A stretch of DNA of 64,000 bases from Macrococcoides bohemicum (lineage in GTDB: Bacteria > Bacillota > Bacilli > Staphylococcales > Staphylococcaceae): the NCBI RefSeq assembly GCF_042658685.1, contig NZ_JBHSQY010000003.1, one strand, 5' to 3'. How positions within the stretch are numbered: position 1 is the stretch's first letter; each line of letters opens with the position of its first letter. Shown here piece after piece: positions 53,257 to 62,152 of the stretch. Below the pieces are notes generated by a model. That model searched no databases and was not told the origin of the DNA. It worked only from the letters and a program-made list of their open reading frames with translations. Both the position numbers and the translations under genes were made by a program.

Positions 53257-54764
53257 TCACTGACCTCCTCAAATAAATTTAGCCATCTTTGTTTTATATA
53301 TCGTTTTTTATATGGTTCAGCTATTTGATAGGAAACTTTAGATACATTTTTCAAGTCCATTTTATAAAATTCAATAATTTTATCAGCAATACGATCAGTT
53401 ATCTGATCGATTGAATCTTCAGTGATTTTTACTGGAATCAGAAAACCATTTTCACCATCTTTAATAAATGTTGGATTCCCATAATTGACATCAAATCCTA
53501 TCATCCCTAATCCTGATCCTACCGCTTCCATTAAAGTTAAGCCAAATCCTTCACTCTGTGAAGCAGATAAAAATAATTCATAATTTTTGTAAACATCCTT
53601 TAAATCTACATGACCCTTTAGATGAATATAATCATTCGCTTGAAACTCATTAATAATATCTTGTATCTTACTCTTTTCACCGCCATCACCATAAATATCA
53701 AAATTCAAATCTGGCAAAATTTTTCTCGCTTTGATTACCGCTTTGACTAACCAGTCTACATGTTTTTCATTTGCTAGTCTTGATGCTGTAATTACAGAAA
53801 ATTGTTTACGTGTTGCCTTAGGTTTAACCAGTTTATCTAAAGCACCGACCGGAATTGTCTTTATAAGCGGATTCTTACTACAGTAATATTCAAATTGTTC
53901 AGATAACAATTCTCTTTGACGATCCGTGGCTGTTATAAAGAAATCTATTTCATCAGCTTGTGCAAATTGATACTCATAATAATTATTCCACAATATTGTA
54001 TTATCATTTGTTGCATTCTTACTATAATGCTCTGCATGTATTACAACACCTATTTTACAATCTCCTTTATTTTCTAATATGGATTGACCAATCTTAGTCA
54101 CACGATCGATAATTAAAATGTCATCTTGAGTTAAATTTAGTTTACGTATAAAATATGAAACAAATTCACGCTTACCATATATTGGTTCATCATCTATAAT
54201 AAAGATATTTGTATCCTGATCTTCATTAATATATTCTTCATAAGCAACTGATCCGTCTTCGTTATAATATTGCCTCATATAAGCTTTAGCTTTATTATCA
54301 AAGGGTGCATAAAACTCTGATAAGGTGCGCACATATGAATAAAAATCTTTGCGAATCAACATCCCATTAGATACAAATTCTGCTCTATCAACGATATCTT
54401 TATTTTCTTCTTTCAAATAGCAAGTTACGAATGTTTGATTATTTTTAAAGAAAATCCTGCGTATTTTATTATTATTTTCTTCTTTTATTACTTCATGATT
54501 TAATTGTTGAATAATATCTTCTACTGTTACTGAAGTAGGTGCAATCTTAATATCAGTAAAATATTGATAAAGCCAAATAATTTCATTATCTTTGAAGCCA
54601 AGATTACTCGTTAAAGTTTGGATATTTTCATTTTGAATAAAATCCAGAAATACAAATTTTAAATTTTTTTTTATTGTGCGTAATAGTTTTGCACGATAAC
54701 TTTGTGCATATTCTACGCCACTGCTTGCCCAGCCAATACCAAAATTTATATTATAAATTGTCAT
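53253..54764 (-). CDS. gtfA: Accessory Sec glycosyltransferase GtfA
   Basis: 503 residues, GT4-type. It transfers GlcNAc from UDP-GlcNAc to Ser/Thr in the SRR repeats. N-terminus MTIYNINFGIGWASSGVEYAQ is the family start; the catalytic EX7E motif is in SQSEGFGLTLMEAVGSG near residue 405; VVIHAEHYSK and ITASRLANEKHVDWL are typical of the family. GGAGGTAATC precedes the ATG. Followed directly by gtfB. Confidence 0.93.
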   Translation of the reverse strand: MTIYNINFGIGWASSGVEYAQSYRAKLLRTIKKNLKFVFLDFIQNENIQTLTSNLGFKDNEIIWLYQYFTDIKIAPTSVTVEDIIQQLNHEVIKEENNNKIRRIFFKNNQTFVTCYLKEENKDIVDRAEFVSNGMLIRKDFYSYVRTLSEFYAPFDNKAKAYMRQYYNEDGSVAYEEYINEDQDTNIFIIDDEPIYGKREFVSYFIRKLNLTQDDILIIDRVTKIGQSILENKGDCKIGVVIHAEHYSKNATNDNTILWNNYYEYQFAQADEIDFFITATDRQRELLSEQFEYYCSKNPLIKTIPVGALDKLVKPKATRKQFSVITASRLANEKHVDWLVKAVIKARKILPDLNFDIYGDGGEKSKIQDIINEFQANDYIHLKGHVDLKDVYKNYELFLSASQSEGFGLTLMEAVGSGLGMIGFDVNYGNPTFIKDGENGFLIPVKITEDSIDQITDRIADKIIEFYKMDLKNVSKVSYQIAEPYKKRYIKQRWLNLFEEVSE

Positions 54765-54909
54765 GATTACCTCCTAAGGATTGACTATAAGTTTTATCGT
54801 TCATGTCTCATTTTTTACGAGTATTAGCTCAAACACTTGTAAAGCACTATCTCGTTTTCAGTAAAAATAAATATTAAAACTAGATTGAGACAATCCCATC
54901 AATACTTTT

Positions 54910-57294
54910 TTATGGAAAATGAATAACCAGGTTCCCTTTTTTATCATAATCTTTCATGCTCAGACAAAGATTTCTAACCATCCTTCTCTTTGCTTCAGAA
55001 GTCATCATAGAATATGATTCCAGCGCCGTTCTATGATATTCAAATATGACATTTCTTCTTCCGAGTTGTCTACTACTAATACTATTTTTAAGTTGTTGTA
55101 AATAGTCAACCTGATCTATCCAACTGCTATCTATTGCTTTCAAAATACATTTTTGTAAAAAGTGGATATAAAAATGTTCATCAGTAAACTGCATTTTATT
55201 TTTTTCCAATGCTTGTTCAAAAAGCATCGTTAAATAATCTATTAAAAGTGAAGGTGATTGCTTTACTTCATTAGGTATATCTTCCTCAAATTGAAAACTA
55301 ATATTTTTATAAATATATTGTTTTATTTCACGATCTGTCAGAGGGTATTCAGTGTAAACATATCGTGTAAATACATCATGTGCCAGTTGTGTGAAGTCAA
55401 ATCTTTCAAACGACTTAGCTTCAAGTATTTTATTACGTTCTTTATAAATCATTAAACGTTGTACACTGACACTTTGATCAAACTCATTGTTGATTTGGCG
55501 ATTTAACATTCCATGCTCTTCAGATACAATTTGTGCACGTTCAACTATTTTTTTTATTTTTCGTGCAAGTAATCTACTTTCTTCTACTTGATTCGTATTC
55601 ATATTTTTTATATATTGATTCTCAATTAATTTATTATTACTCCAGCGCTTAACGATATAATCTTCTAAAGAAATATATATTTGTGAGCTGCCCGGATCAC
55701 CTTGTCTTCCTGAACGACCTCTTAGCTGTCTATCAATACGGCTGTTTTCCATATGTTCACTAATAATTACAGCTAAGCCTCCTAAAGCTTCTACACCTTT
55801 TTCAAGTTTAATATCAGTTCCTCTTCCAGCCATGCTGGTTGCAACTGTTACACTATGAAGATATCCTGCCTCTGAAATCATTTGTGCTTCTTTGGCAACA
55901 TTTTGAGCAATCAATAAGTTATTGGGTATCTCTAATTCATATAAACATTTCGAAAAATATTCAGCATCATCTGCTGTTCTAGTTATCAATAATATTGGTC
56001 TAGAAGTTTGATGGATTTCAACTACCTTTTCTATTATTGCCTTGTCTTTATCCTCTTTCGTTATAAATACACGATCATCATAATCGACACGCTGAATTGG
56101 TTTGGCTGTCGGAATTTGTATAACTAATTTTCCGTATAATTCAAAAAACTCTTTTTCTCCCAGTTTACTTGTTGCACTCATTCCTGAAAAAGCATTAAAT
56201 TGTTTAAATAAGTTTTGAAATGTTATCGTAGCCAGTACACTCTTACCCTCAGAGATTTCTACCAGCTCTTTCGCTTCAATTGCTTGATGTAAGCCAGCTT
56301 GAAGTTTAGTTCCTTCAAGCAATCGCCCTGATATTCTATCAATTAGAACTATCTCTCCATCAATAATATAGTAATCTTGATTCATATCGAATAAATATTT
56401 TGCACGTAATGCTAAATTAATATTTCTTACGAGAGATGATAATCCGGGTTGATAAATACTTTTCACATCAAAGTATTGATTAGCCATTGCTACCCCTTCA
56501 TCTGTTAGCCATATCTCTTGTTTCTTGGAATTTAAAAAAAAGTGAACATCCTCTTCTAAGGTATCAACAAATGACTTCACAACATTAAACATATTTGATT
56601 GTACACGAGGTGCCCCGCTTATAACTAATGGTGTTTGAGCTGCATCTAATATTATTGAATCAACTTCATCAATTATGGCGAAGTTCAAATTTTTCTGAAA
56701 TTTACCTTCTAATGAATCTGCTAAATTATCAATCAAATAATCAAATCCAATTCGACCATTTGTTGAGTATATAATATCAGCATCATATAATAACTTTTTC
56801 TCACCCTTTTTATATTCATAACCTGGTTTATCAACAAACCCTAGAGAAACTGTCAAACCTAACCATTCATATAATGGTTTCATATCTTCATAGTCTCTTC
56901 GTGCTAAATAATCGTTTGTCGTAATTAAATAGGCTCCTCTTGAGGTCAAACCATTCAAATACAAAGGTAATGTAGCCGTTAGTGTTTTTCCTTCACCAGT
57001 TTGCATTTCAGCAATATTTCCCTGATGGAGTACAATCGCTCCTATGAGCTGTACTTCTTTCGGAAACATTCCTAAAACACGTCTACTTGCCTCTCTAACT
57101 GTTGCATAGCTTTCAACGAGCAATTGATCTAAAGTAGCTCCTGTTTTAAGTCTCTTTCTAAACTCATCTGTTTTAGATTTTAATTGCTCATCTGTTAAAA
57201 CTTTATATTCATCTTCTAGCATAGTAATTTCTTTTAAAATCCTTTTGATACTTTTTATGCGCACCTTATTAATACTTTCATCTATATTAATCAA
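54910..57294 (-). CDS. secA2: Accessory Sec ATPase SecA2
   Basis: Motor ATPase of the accessory Sec system, specific for the SRR glycoprotein. Walker A MQTGEGKT near residue 100, DEVDSIILDAAQTPLVI (DEAD-type motif II), ATSMAGRGTDIKL and RQLRGRSGRQGDPG are intact. About 794 residues. The C-terminal zinc-binding tail of housekeeping SecA is missing, as in SecA2. The start could be ATG at 57309, but GAGGTG sits 7 bases before TTG at 57294, which matches the start of the S. aureus protein; I prefer it. Confidence 0.93.
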   Translation of the reverse strand: MINIDESINKVRIKSIKRILKEITMLEDEYKVLTDEQLKSKTDEFRKRLKTGATLDQLLVESYATVREASRRVLGMFPKEVQLIGAIVLHQGNIAEMQTGEGKTLTATLPLYLNGLTSRGAYLITTNDYLARRDYEDMKPLYEWLGLTVSLGFVDKPGYEYKKGEKKLLYDADIIYSTNGRIGFDYLIDNLADSLEGKFQKNLNFAIIDEVDSIILDAAQTPLVISGAPRVQSNMFNVVKSFVDTLEEDVHFFLNSKKQEIWLTDEGVAMANQYFDVKSIYQPGLSSLVRNINLALRAKYLFDMNQDYYIIDGEIVLIDRISGRLLEGTKLQAGLHQAIEAKELVEISEGKSVLATITFQNLFKQFNAFSGMSATSKLGEKEFFELYGKLVIQIPTAKPIQRVDYDDRVFITKEDKDKAIIEKVVEIHQTSRPILLITRTADDAEYFSKCLYELEIPNNLLIAQNVAKEAQMISEAGYLHSVTVATSMAGRGTDIKLEKGVEALGGLAVIISEHMENSRIDRQLRGRSGRQGDPGSSQIYISLEDYIVKRWSNNKLIENQYIKNMNTNQVEESRLLARKIKKIVERAQIVSEEHGMLNRQINNEFDQSVSVQRLMIYKERNKILEAKSFERFDFTQLAHDVFTRYVYTEYPLTDREIKQYIYKNISFQFEEDIPNEVKQSPSLLIDYLTMLFEQALEKNKMQFTDEHFYIHFLQKCILKAIDSSWIDQVDYLQQLKNSISSRQLGRRNVIFEYHRTALESYSMMTSEAKRRMVRNLCLSMKDYDKKGNLVIHFP

Positions 57295-57295
57295 T

Positions 57296-57784
57296 TTATA
57301 ACACCTCATTTGACCATCTATTATAAATATCTATGGCATTCGACATATCCATTAATAATTGTTGATGTGTTAAAGTAATACAATCGAATTTTAATTGATT
57401 AACCGAGGCACTCATCATCTTTATTTGATAATAATCAGCATTTTCAGGATAAACGAAATCCACTTCTTTATCCTGAACAATCAACGTTTCAATTATTTCA
57501 TCATTTTTTTTGTAAAATTCAATTACAAAATATATTCCGTTCTCAGGTTTACACTCATATTTAAATTGAACTGTATAGTATTCATTTCTAGATAGTAAAG
57601 GTAATGAAGGATGAATTCTATTATTATAGAAACTTGTCTTCATTCTCCATAAATGAATAGTAATACCTGCAGGAATTTGAAAATTTTCAAATTCTACACA
57701 TCGATTAACAAACTTAAGTTTTGTACCATACAAAAAGGTTATTTTGTCGATATTATTCCAGTAAATATTATATATATTATTCAT
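57296..57784 (-). CDS. asp3: Accessory Sec system protein Asp3
   Basis: 162 residues. Asp3 joins Asp1 and Asp2 in the complex that delivers the SRR protein to SecA2; it has a jelly-roll, carbohydrate-binding-like fold. Typical segments here are GITIHLWRMKTSFYNNRIHPSLPLL and the acidic middle. It overlaps asp2 by one base (TAATG), and the secA2 start lies beside its stop. Recognised mainly from position and these segments. Confidence 0.85.
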   Translation of the reverse strand: MNNIYNIYWNNIDKITFLYGTKLKFVNRCVEFENFQIPAGITIHLWRMKTSFYNNRIHPSLPLLSRNEYYTVQFKYECKPENGIYFVIEFYKKNDEIIETLIVQDKEVDFVYPENADYYQIKMMSASVNQLKFDCITLTHQQLLMDMSNAIDIYNRWSNEVL

Positions 57785-59331
57785 TATTTACTTCTCCCAA
57801 ACTTCATTTCTAGCAAAATTCTATAAAAATTAATAAACCAATTATTAATTGTTGGTGAATCATCATTATGTCTCCCAGGTACACCTCTGGATAGAACACG
57901 TGCTCTATTTTCACTTAAAACATCTAACAATTCGTTGAAAGCGTATAAGTCATAATCATCATCTTCCATATAACAAATTGCAAAAGTTGTACGACTAATA
58001 TCATTTTTATTAAAAGTATCCCAAAACTTTTGATTTAATCGTAAAACATGTTCATCTGTATTACCACCCGTTACTTCTAGTAATACATCTAATGATGTGC
58101 CAAATTCTTCAGGTCGTAGTAACTTCATATTTTGTCCGATTGTACCAATGTTTACTAAAGGTTTTCCAACAATTACTGCTGCTGGATTAAGCTTAGCACC
58201 ATAATAAATTGCACCAAATGAGCCCATAGATAGGCCTGATAGTATAAGATCATCATCTTTAAAACCAAGATAAGCTAACTTATCATTTATTACACTCTGT
58301 ATTCCTTGCTCATAAGCTTCTGATCCAACATAGAAAGAACCCCCTTCTATTCTCGGATCACCTATCAGAAGAAACGGTGCCCCTAGCTTTTGCATCATAA
58401 AATAACCTTCAAAACCTTCTGCAGATCGATATCCACTAAAATAAACATTTAAAGGTGGTTTCATATCTCCTGGGTTAAAAATATAGATGAATTCATTGCG
58501 TTCATCGTCTTTAAATATTTCACCACCTAGAAGAAACTTCCCGAATTCTAAGCGTGACCATCTTCTATGGATTGCCCCTAAATATAATTCTCCTGTTCCT
58601 TTTGCTTTAACACTGTAAGAAATGAAAGCATCTTCAGGCATACTTTCAATAATGATAGGTTCTTTTAAATGATCTTCATTTACAGTAATCGTTTTGATGA
58701 TATCATCTACAGTACCACTACTATAGATTCTAAATGTTATTTCAATCGACACATTGCCAACCTTTTTATATTCGGGCCAAATTTCCAATGCTTTTTCTTT
58801 TTCGTAGTAAAGCAAATCATCTAACATCGCGATTTGCTGATAATGATTACCAAATTCTCCAGATAACTTTAACCATCGATTACCTAAATATTCATGTTGC
58901 TCTTTAAAGTTCGGATGAATTTTAATTTGTCCTGGCCCTTTTTTGTCACCATATTGTCCACTGAAGCATAAGGACTTTACTTTTTCGATAAGTTTTTGTC
59001 TATTTTCAGCGGAAATTGGACGAATAAAATATTTTTGCAATTCATCATCATGTATAAAAGATGCGCCATAATACTCCATACTTATATAAGTATTAAATGG
59101 TTCAATGATTTTCATTAATAATCTTTTTAACTTTTCCTTATACTCATATTCTACAAATACAAAATTGTACGCTTTTTGTTGTTCAATGAAAGTAAGTACT
59201 TCTTCAAAATCAATGGATTCGTTCTCAAAAACTCTACTATCAAGAAAGTCAATCGATATATCTTTTCTATTTATAAATTCATTCTCAATGGATAATTTAC
59301 CGATATGAAGGATTCTAAATTTCCTCGCCAT
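57784..59331 (-). CDS. asp2: Accessory Sec system protein Asp2 (acetyltransferase-type)
   Basis: 515 residues. Asp2 has an alpha/beta-hydrolase domain that O-acetylates GlcNAc on the SRR protein. The nucleophile serine is in LSGLSMGSFGAIYYGAK near residue 370, and the catalytic histidine lies in GVPGRHNDDSPTINNW near the end, so it should be active. The start is ATG at 59331 behind AAGGAGGCTC; the frame extension to 59358 is rejected. It overlaps the asp1 stop by 17 bases. Confidence 0.9.
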   Translation of the reverse strand: MARKFRILHIGKLSIENEFINRKDISIDFLDSRVFENESIDFEEVLTFIEQQKAYNFVFVEYEYKEKLKRLLMKIIEPFNTYISMEYYGASFIHDDELQKYFIRPISAENRQKLIEKVKSLCFSGQYGDKKGPGQIKIHPNFKEQHEYLGNRWLKLSGEFGNHYQQIAMLDDLLYYEKEKALEIWPEYKKVGNVSIEITFRIYSSGTVDDIIKTITVNEDHLKEPIIIESMPEDAFISYSVKAKGTGELYLGAIHRRWSRLEFGKFLLGGEIFKDDERNEFIYIFNPGDMKPPLNVYFSGYRSAEGFEGYFMMQKLGAPFLLIGDPRIEGGSFYVGSEAYEQGIQSVINDKLAYLGFKDDDLILSGLSMGSFGAIYYGAKLNPAAVIVGKPLVNIGTIGQNMKLLRPEEFGTSLDVLLEVTGGNTDEHVLRLNQKFWDTFNKNDISRTTFAICYMEDDDYDLYAFNELLDVLSENRARVLSRGVPGRHNDDSPTINNWFINFYRILLEMKFGRSK

Positions 59332-60832
59332 ATGAGCCTCCTTCCAAAAAATAATCAATTGTTTTTATGATATTTAAAGAAGAATATTTCTCAATCAGTT
59401 TATATGAATAACTTAACGAAGCATTCCATTGCTTCAAACTTTGTAAATAATCCAAGATGGCATTTGGAAGTTGATTAATATCATTAATAATAAGACCATT
59501 CATTCCATCAGCAACATACTCATTTTTAACTTTATTGATTTGAGGGATACCTGAACTGATACTAGCAATCTGAATATATAAATCAGGTTCACTACTTAAA
59601 TCAACAATAATACGTATTTTAGAAATCAATTTCAATAAATCAACTTCATAAGGAATATATTCAAACTTTATTACTTCTAAGTCTTCTATTGCTTCTTCCA
59701 ACAAATCTTCTAAATCTTCTTTTTCCAGAAATTTATCATTCACATCACTTACAATCTGTCTTAGTTCCTCTGTTCTACTATGTGAACCTTTTCTGGTTAA
59801 TAAACTCAACTTGTATTTACCACTTTCCAGCAATATCGGCTGAAGCACCTGAATAATTTTAATAAGTTCTTTATCAGAAATACCATCTATAAAGATACCA
59901 ATATAATCCAAATAAAGTTGATTACTGATTGATGGCAAGACTTCTGTATCAAACGGAGTAATCCTTAATATATTGGATTGATTTATCTTCGCCAATAATT
60001 TATTTTCATTACTTTTAGTATCCACAATAAATTTTGTGTCATGTAATCCTTCAATTAAAAATTCAGCACTGTTTCTTTCTTTGAAAATTGAATATACAAT
60101 ATTTTCATTTGATATAACTGATTCAATTAAATGATTGTGACATTTATTAAATGCAACAATGACAGAATCAACTTGGAAATTCTCAAGATAAGTAGTAAGT
60201 TGTTCCTGTATAAGAAATTCGATATTTGTATAATATTTAGATTTAAATTTTTCAAAGTCTTTCCTTACATATACTTCACCGGTCACTAGATTTTCTTCAA
60301 GTAAAATATCTCCATCATAGTTCAGATAAAATAATTGCTGTTCTCGTCCATCAACGTATTTAATGATAGACGATAGAAAGCCACGATTGTCAAAAATCCA
60401 TTTCGATACTTTAACATTATCTATAAATTTCTCCATCCATACCAAATATCCATCTTCATTATAATAAATATTTGTTACTTCATTGTCATTTACAGCTTTA
60501 ATAATAAATAAAGTATAGATAAATTCTGTACCTTCCGGCCAGTTAAAGTCTCTATAATCCAAAGGTCGAGGTGTGCTCTTCGGAAAACCTTGAATAAAAT
60601 CAAAAATTGAAAAATATTCACATTCATATAGATGATTACGATGTAAGAATAGCTGAAAGCTCGAATGATATGCTAATTGTATCAAGTGAAAAGGTTGACT
60701 ATTTTTTTTATGCATATTCATTAAACTTATCATATCATCGAAATCACTCCGATTTTCTTTTTCATAAAATGGCACATTTTTATCGCGCCACCATTGATTC
60801 TCTTGATACCATGCCGGTATAAAAAATTTCAT
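59315..60832 (-). CDS. asp1: Accessory Sec system protein Asp1
   Basis: 505 residues, with a catalytically dead glycosyltransferase-like (GT-B) fold, known in the family to bind carbohydrate. The N-terminus MKFFIPAWYQENQWWRDKNVPFYE is the characteristic Asp1 start. Required for SRR protein export together with Asp2, Asp3 and SecA2. It follows secY2 by 9 bases and overlaps asp2. Confidence 0.9.
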   Translation of the reverse strand: MKFFIPAWYQENQWWRDKNVPFYEKENRSDFDDMISLMNMHKKNSQPFHLIQLAYHSSFQLFLHRNHLYECEYFSIFDFIQGFPKSTPRPLDYRDFNWPEGTEFIYTLFIIKAVNDNEVTNIYYNEDGYLVWMEKFIDNVKVSKWIFDNRGFLSSIIKYVDGREQQLFYLNYDGDILLEENLVTGEVYVRKDFEKFKSKYYTNIEFLIQEQLTTYLENFQVDSVIVAFNKCHNHLIESVISNENIVYSIFKERNSAEFLIEGLHDTKFIVDTKSNENKLLAKINQSNILRITPFDTEVLPSISNQLYLDYIGIFIDGISDKELIKIIQVLQPILLESGKYKLSLLTRKGSHSRTEELRQIVSDVNDKFLEKEDLEDLLEEAIEDLEVIKFEYIPYEVDLLKLISKIRIIVDLSSEPDLYIQIASISSGIPQINKVKNEYVADGMNGLIINDINQLPNAILDYLQSLKQWNASLSYSYKLIEKYSSLNIIKTIDYFLEGGSYGEEI

Positions 60833-60841
60833 ATTAACACC

Positions 60842-62065
60842 CTACCAATATTTATTCATATAACTTTTATAGCGATTGAAATACATGTAATTTCTTATTA
60901 CATCCATAATATTAATCGAAACATATATCAACATTAAAATTTGAATGGATAAATATATTTCTTTAGATAATTCAGGAACCAATAAAGTAAAGTAGAAAGG
61001 TAGTCCAATAATAACCGATATCATAAATGCACTAAATAAGCTAATTCTTTTTGCCTTCTTAGATAAAAATTGGGATGTTTCTTTTCCTGGATTTACTCCC
61101 ACTATATAATTACCTGTTTTTCGAAATTCTTGCGCTTTTTTCTTGGGATTTAACATTAATAAAGATAAAAGATAAGCAAGAATACCAAGTAATAAAACAA
61201 AAAAGGTGATACCTAATGGATGCGTTAAATCCATATATTTTATACTTTCTAATTTATGTTTCGTGAACATGACAATAAACATTTCAATAATTGATTTGAT
61301 AATGATAAATATAGACATACTCAACATTATTGCTAAACTTCCTCCTGGATTCAATTTCCATGCTAAAAAGTTTTTTTGTATTTTTGAAACATTTAAAATA
61401 TCTATATAATTTATCCTATACTCTGCACGTTCAATAATAATCAGTAAAATAGCACATAATAAAAGAAGTAAAATAATAATAAACCAAATAAATATTTTTA
61501 AATGTATTACCACTGTATGATCACCATAAGCAATAGACTTTATAATACTCATAACAACAATCGGCATTGGACCTGCAATACCGTACATAAAATTTTGATC
61601 TGCCAACCAAATTAAAAGCATGCTACCAGCTATAACTACAAGTAATCCAAGAGCCATAATTTCTGCTTTATCCTCACCATTTTTTACATACATACTTAGC
61701 AGATGGTAACCTTGAACAATCGAAAGAGCTAATATAAGCAGTTTCTCTTTAATTTGTCTTTCTTTTTTCGTTTGCATAAATACAGCATCAGAATTTCTAA
61801 AAGCTAATAAATTAATAATCAGCATGGATGTTAAATATGGTCCAAGACCAAGAGAGAAAAGTGAAACCCTCGAATAATCGCCCCCCATTGCTGCGACACC
61901 TATAGTGGTAAACACATCTTTTTTACTATCAATATTTGCAGTAGATAAAATTTCAATGTTACTGCCGATAATATAAATAATCATAATCATCATAGTAAAC
62001 AAAATACGTCGATAAAGTTGTCGATGTTCTGTATGACGCAAAAATATATTAATTAAGTTTTTCAC
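60842..62065 (-). CDS. secY2: Accessory Sec channel SecY2, GTG start
   Basis: 407 residues, ten transmembrane helices, forming the SecA2-dedicated channel. Diverges from SecY: the cytoplasmic loops are shorter and the N-terminus is MKNLINIFLRHTEHRQLYRRI. The start codon is GTG with GAGG 7 bases before it. A strong hairpin lies 40 bases upstream, between it and the SRR gene, likely reducing read-through. Confidence 0.9.
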   Translation of the reverse strand: MKNLINIFLRHTEHRQLYRRILFTMMIMIIYIIGSNIEILSTANIDSKKDVFTTIGVAAMGGDYSRVSLFSLGLGPYLTSMLIINLLAFRNSDAVFMQTKKERQIKEKLLILALSIVQGYHLLSMYVKNGEDKAEIMALGLLVVIAGSMLLIWLADQNFMYGIAGPMPIVVMSIIKSIAYGDHTVVIHLKIFIWFIIILLLLLCAILLIIIERAEYRINYIDILNVSKIQKNFLAWKLNPGGSLAIMLSMSIFIIIKSIIEMFIVMFTKHKLESIKYMDLTHPLGITFFVLLLGILAYLLSLLMLNPKKKAQEFRKTGNYIVGVNPGKETSQFLSKKAKRISLFSAFMISVIIGLPFYFTLLVPELSKEIYLSIQILMLIYVSINIMDVIRNYMYFNRYKSYMNKYW

Positions 62066-62104
62066 GCTTAAACCTCTTCATATTTCATTTTTTTATTATT
62101 ATAG

Positions 62105-62139
62105 TACAGGCACAAACATACATTATGTTTGTGCCTGTA
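62105..62139 (-). promoter_or_regulatory. Strong hairpin between the SRR gene and secY2
   Basis: Perfect 16-base stem TACAGGCACAAACATA-ATG-TATGTTTGTGCCTGTA, without a T run directly after it. It is more like a partial terminator or RNA-stabilising element than a full terminator. It could set a high ratio of adhesin mRNA to export-gene mRNA. Confidence 0.7.
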
Positions 62140-62152
62140 ACTATATATTTAG

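Noticed and set aside
54910..57294. Housekeeping secA
   Set aside because: It is shorter, lacks the C-terminal zinc tail, and lies inside the SRR export operon, so it is SecA2.
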